A stretch of DNA of 64,000 bases from Haematococcus lacustris (Eukaryota > Chlorophyta > Chlorophyceae > Chlamydomonadales > Haematococcaceae): positions 2,533,649 to 2,597,648 of the forward strand of contig JASKMD010000012.1 of NCBI GenBank assembly GCA_030144725.1, given 5' to 3'. This document shows, one piece after another, positions 50,514 to 64,000 of the stretch. Below the pieces are notes generated by a model, which was given only the letters and a program-made list of their open reading frames with translations, had not been told where the DNA came from and searched no databases. The position numbers and the translations under genes were made by a program. Within the stretch, counting starts at the first letter, position 1. Each line of letters starts with the position of its first letter.

Positions 50514-51365
50514 GGCATCGTCGGTCGCTCCACTTGCAAGGGGCACGAAAGTCAGCGGTCAAGCGATTAGAAGGCTTTGCGATGCGCATGGGGTCTATTG
50601 TACCGCACTCCGTCGACTGGACAGTTCTCTAGGCTACGCTTGGTCCAGATGCTTGGCGGGCCACGGGGGTTAACATCCGTCAGGGAGCCAACAGCGACGC
50701 GCTGAGCCCAGCGGTGCAAGTCTTACATGGGATGGCCTGCACGTGATACGAGAGACGTGAAAAACATTTGAATTTCCGCAGGACGTGTCACAGCTGATTT
50801 TGAGCTGAAGAAAAAGAAAAAGACTTCCCCAATACAGTCGGTTGGTGTATATCGGACAGCCCCGCGGCCCTGCATCATACAGAAACGGAAGCTACAGAAA
50901 ACGTATCTGTAAGTCTGTATCGCTGCATGCCCAGCCCTGTGTGCAACACTTCTGTGCATGCCGCCATGGAGAGTATCGCCAGTTCTCACGTCCAAGTTGA
51001 TAACGAACAATGCCAAGCAGCCATACCAGGCTGAAGGTGTGAGCCACCAATGGCAACCTCGTCTGCCCAGCTGAGGCACTGGACGTCCAGGCTGGCCTGT
51101 TGCAGCATCCGGCACACAGTACATCAATGTACGGAACTGCATATACAGTAGCAAGGAATGGGCCAAGGCTTCAGACTAGTTGGACAAGTTGTTGTGAAGG
51201 CAAGGAGAACGGCAGTCGAGAGCTTGAGGGCTCGGCAGGCTTGGAGGGTGATGACTTCTTGGGGCGCGGTGGGAGGAGGAATGAAGCCCTATGATGCGTT
51301 CAGCAATACCAGCATGCCGGCGGCTCCTTCTGTACCGTCATGCCGGCAGATCCTTTCGTTGCAGC
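50514..51365. other. Intergenic between the repeat island and the ABCA gene
   Basis: No supported gene. A pyrimidine/purine tract (GAAGAAAAAGAAAAAGAC, about 50803-50823) is the only simple feature. Confidence 0.45.
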
Positions 51366-51435
51366 ATTACAGGTTCAGGCTGAGTCTCAGCTGCTGCAAT
51401 TTCCCACTCCTGCTACAGCCTCACCCGCCGGCCCT
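51366..51435 (+). repeat. ~70-bp dispersed repeat in the ABCA 3' region
   Basis: Copy of 41520-41590. It contains the TTACA that serves as the minus-strand TGTAA candidate. Confidence 0.85.
51367..51371 (-). other. TGTAA poly(A) signal candidate of the ABCA gene
   Basis: TTACA on the plus strand, about 107 nt beyond the stop codon at 51478-51480 on the minus strand. Confidence 0.5.
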
Positions 51436-51477
51436 TTGTCCGCCGCAACTTTGTCACCAGGCTGCGCTGCAAGGGCC

Positions 51478-63837
<12,360 letters not shown>

Positions 63838-63877
63838 CTGCAGGCAGGGCAGGACAAGGGCAGGAATGGGAGCCAGG

Positions 63878-64000
63878 GCAGGGCAGGGCGGGGCGGGGCA
63901 GGGCAGGGCAGGGCAGGGCAGGGCAGGGCAGGGCAGGGCAGGGCAGGGCAGGGCAGGGCAGGGCAGGGCAGGGCAGGGCAGGGCAGGGCAGGGCAGGGCA
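63878..64000 (+). repeat. (GGGCA)n array reaching the window edge
   Basis: More than 20 pentamers with two GGGCG variants near 63885-63898. It lies in the intron upstream of the first visible ABCA exon and continues beyond the window. Confidence 0.97.

Overview
The window looks like nuclear DNA of a chlamydomonadalean green alga, most like Haematococcus (inference). The grounds are GC-rich sequence, many short exons with GT..AG introns, TGTAA poly(A) signals 40-370 nt after stop codons, long tri- to hexanucleotide arrays in introns, and Ala/Gln/Ser/Pro-rich proteins. A 500-N scaffold gap lies at 36810-37309. There are no operons, ribosome-binding sites, rRNA or tRNA genes and no CRISPR array.

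Layout, left to right. (1) 1-109: 3' end of a gene (+). (2) 1721-4895: complete six-exon HAD-type hydrolase (+). (3) 6679-17851: large low-complexity/coiled-coil protein gene (+), eleven phase-consistent exons. (4) 18.1-20.0 kb: cluster of broken copies of a TnpB/Fanzor-like (RuvC nuclease) transposon. (5) 21465-24415: CFAP96-like ciliary protein gene (-), five exons. (6) 25783-33640: choline-transporter-like (CTL/SLC44) membrane protein gene (-), nine exons, with two very long tandem arrays, an antisense Fanzor-like copy and a fragment copied from the next gene inside its introns. (7) 33712-34572: single-exon gene (+) that diverges from the CTL gene across 71 bp. (8) 35064-36533: cyclophilin (+) with micro-exons and GC-AG introns. 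(9) 37911-40362: Trm10-type tRNA methyltransferase (-). The 3' ends of genes 8 and 9 converge on the N gap and are missing. (10) 40507-43547: GCK-domain protein (+), with another Fanzor-like fragment in its large intron. (11) 44320-44719: small two-exon membrane protein (-). (12) 45.6-50.5 kb: repeat island bounded by ~480-bp inverted arms, containing a 299-bp palindromic MITE-like element and opposed copies of a short interspersed repeat. (13) 51478-63837 and beyond the right edge: half-size ABCA transporter (-), 19 visible exons.

The host genes are ordinary housekeeping, ciliary and transport genes and do not form a pathway. The unusual content is the mobile fraction: at least seven decayed TnpB/Fanzor-like copies in two subfamilies. 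Each subfamily keeps its own conserved non-coding tail after the stop codon, which is where this superfamily encodes its guide RNA. Exon models were built by hand from splice signals, reading phase and remembered family patterns; none has been checked by a database search or RNA data.
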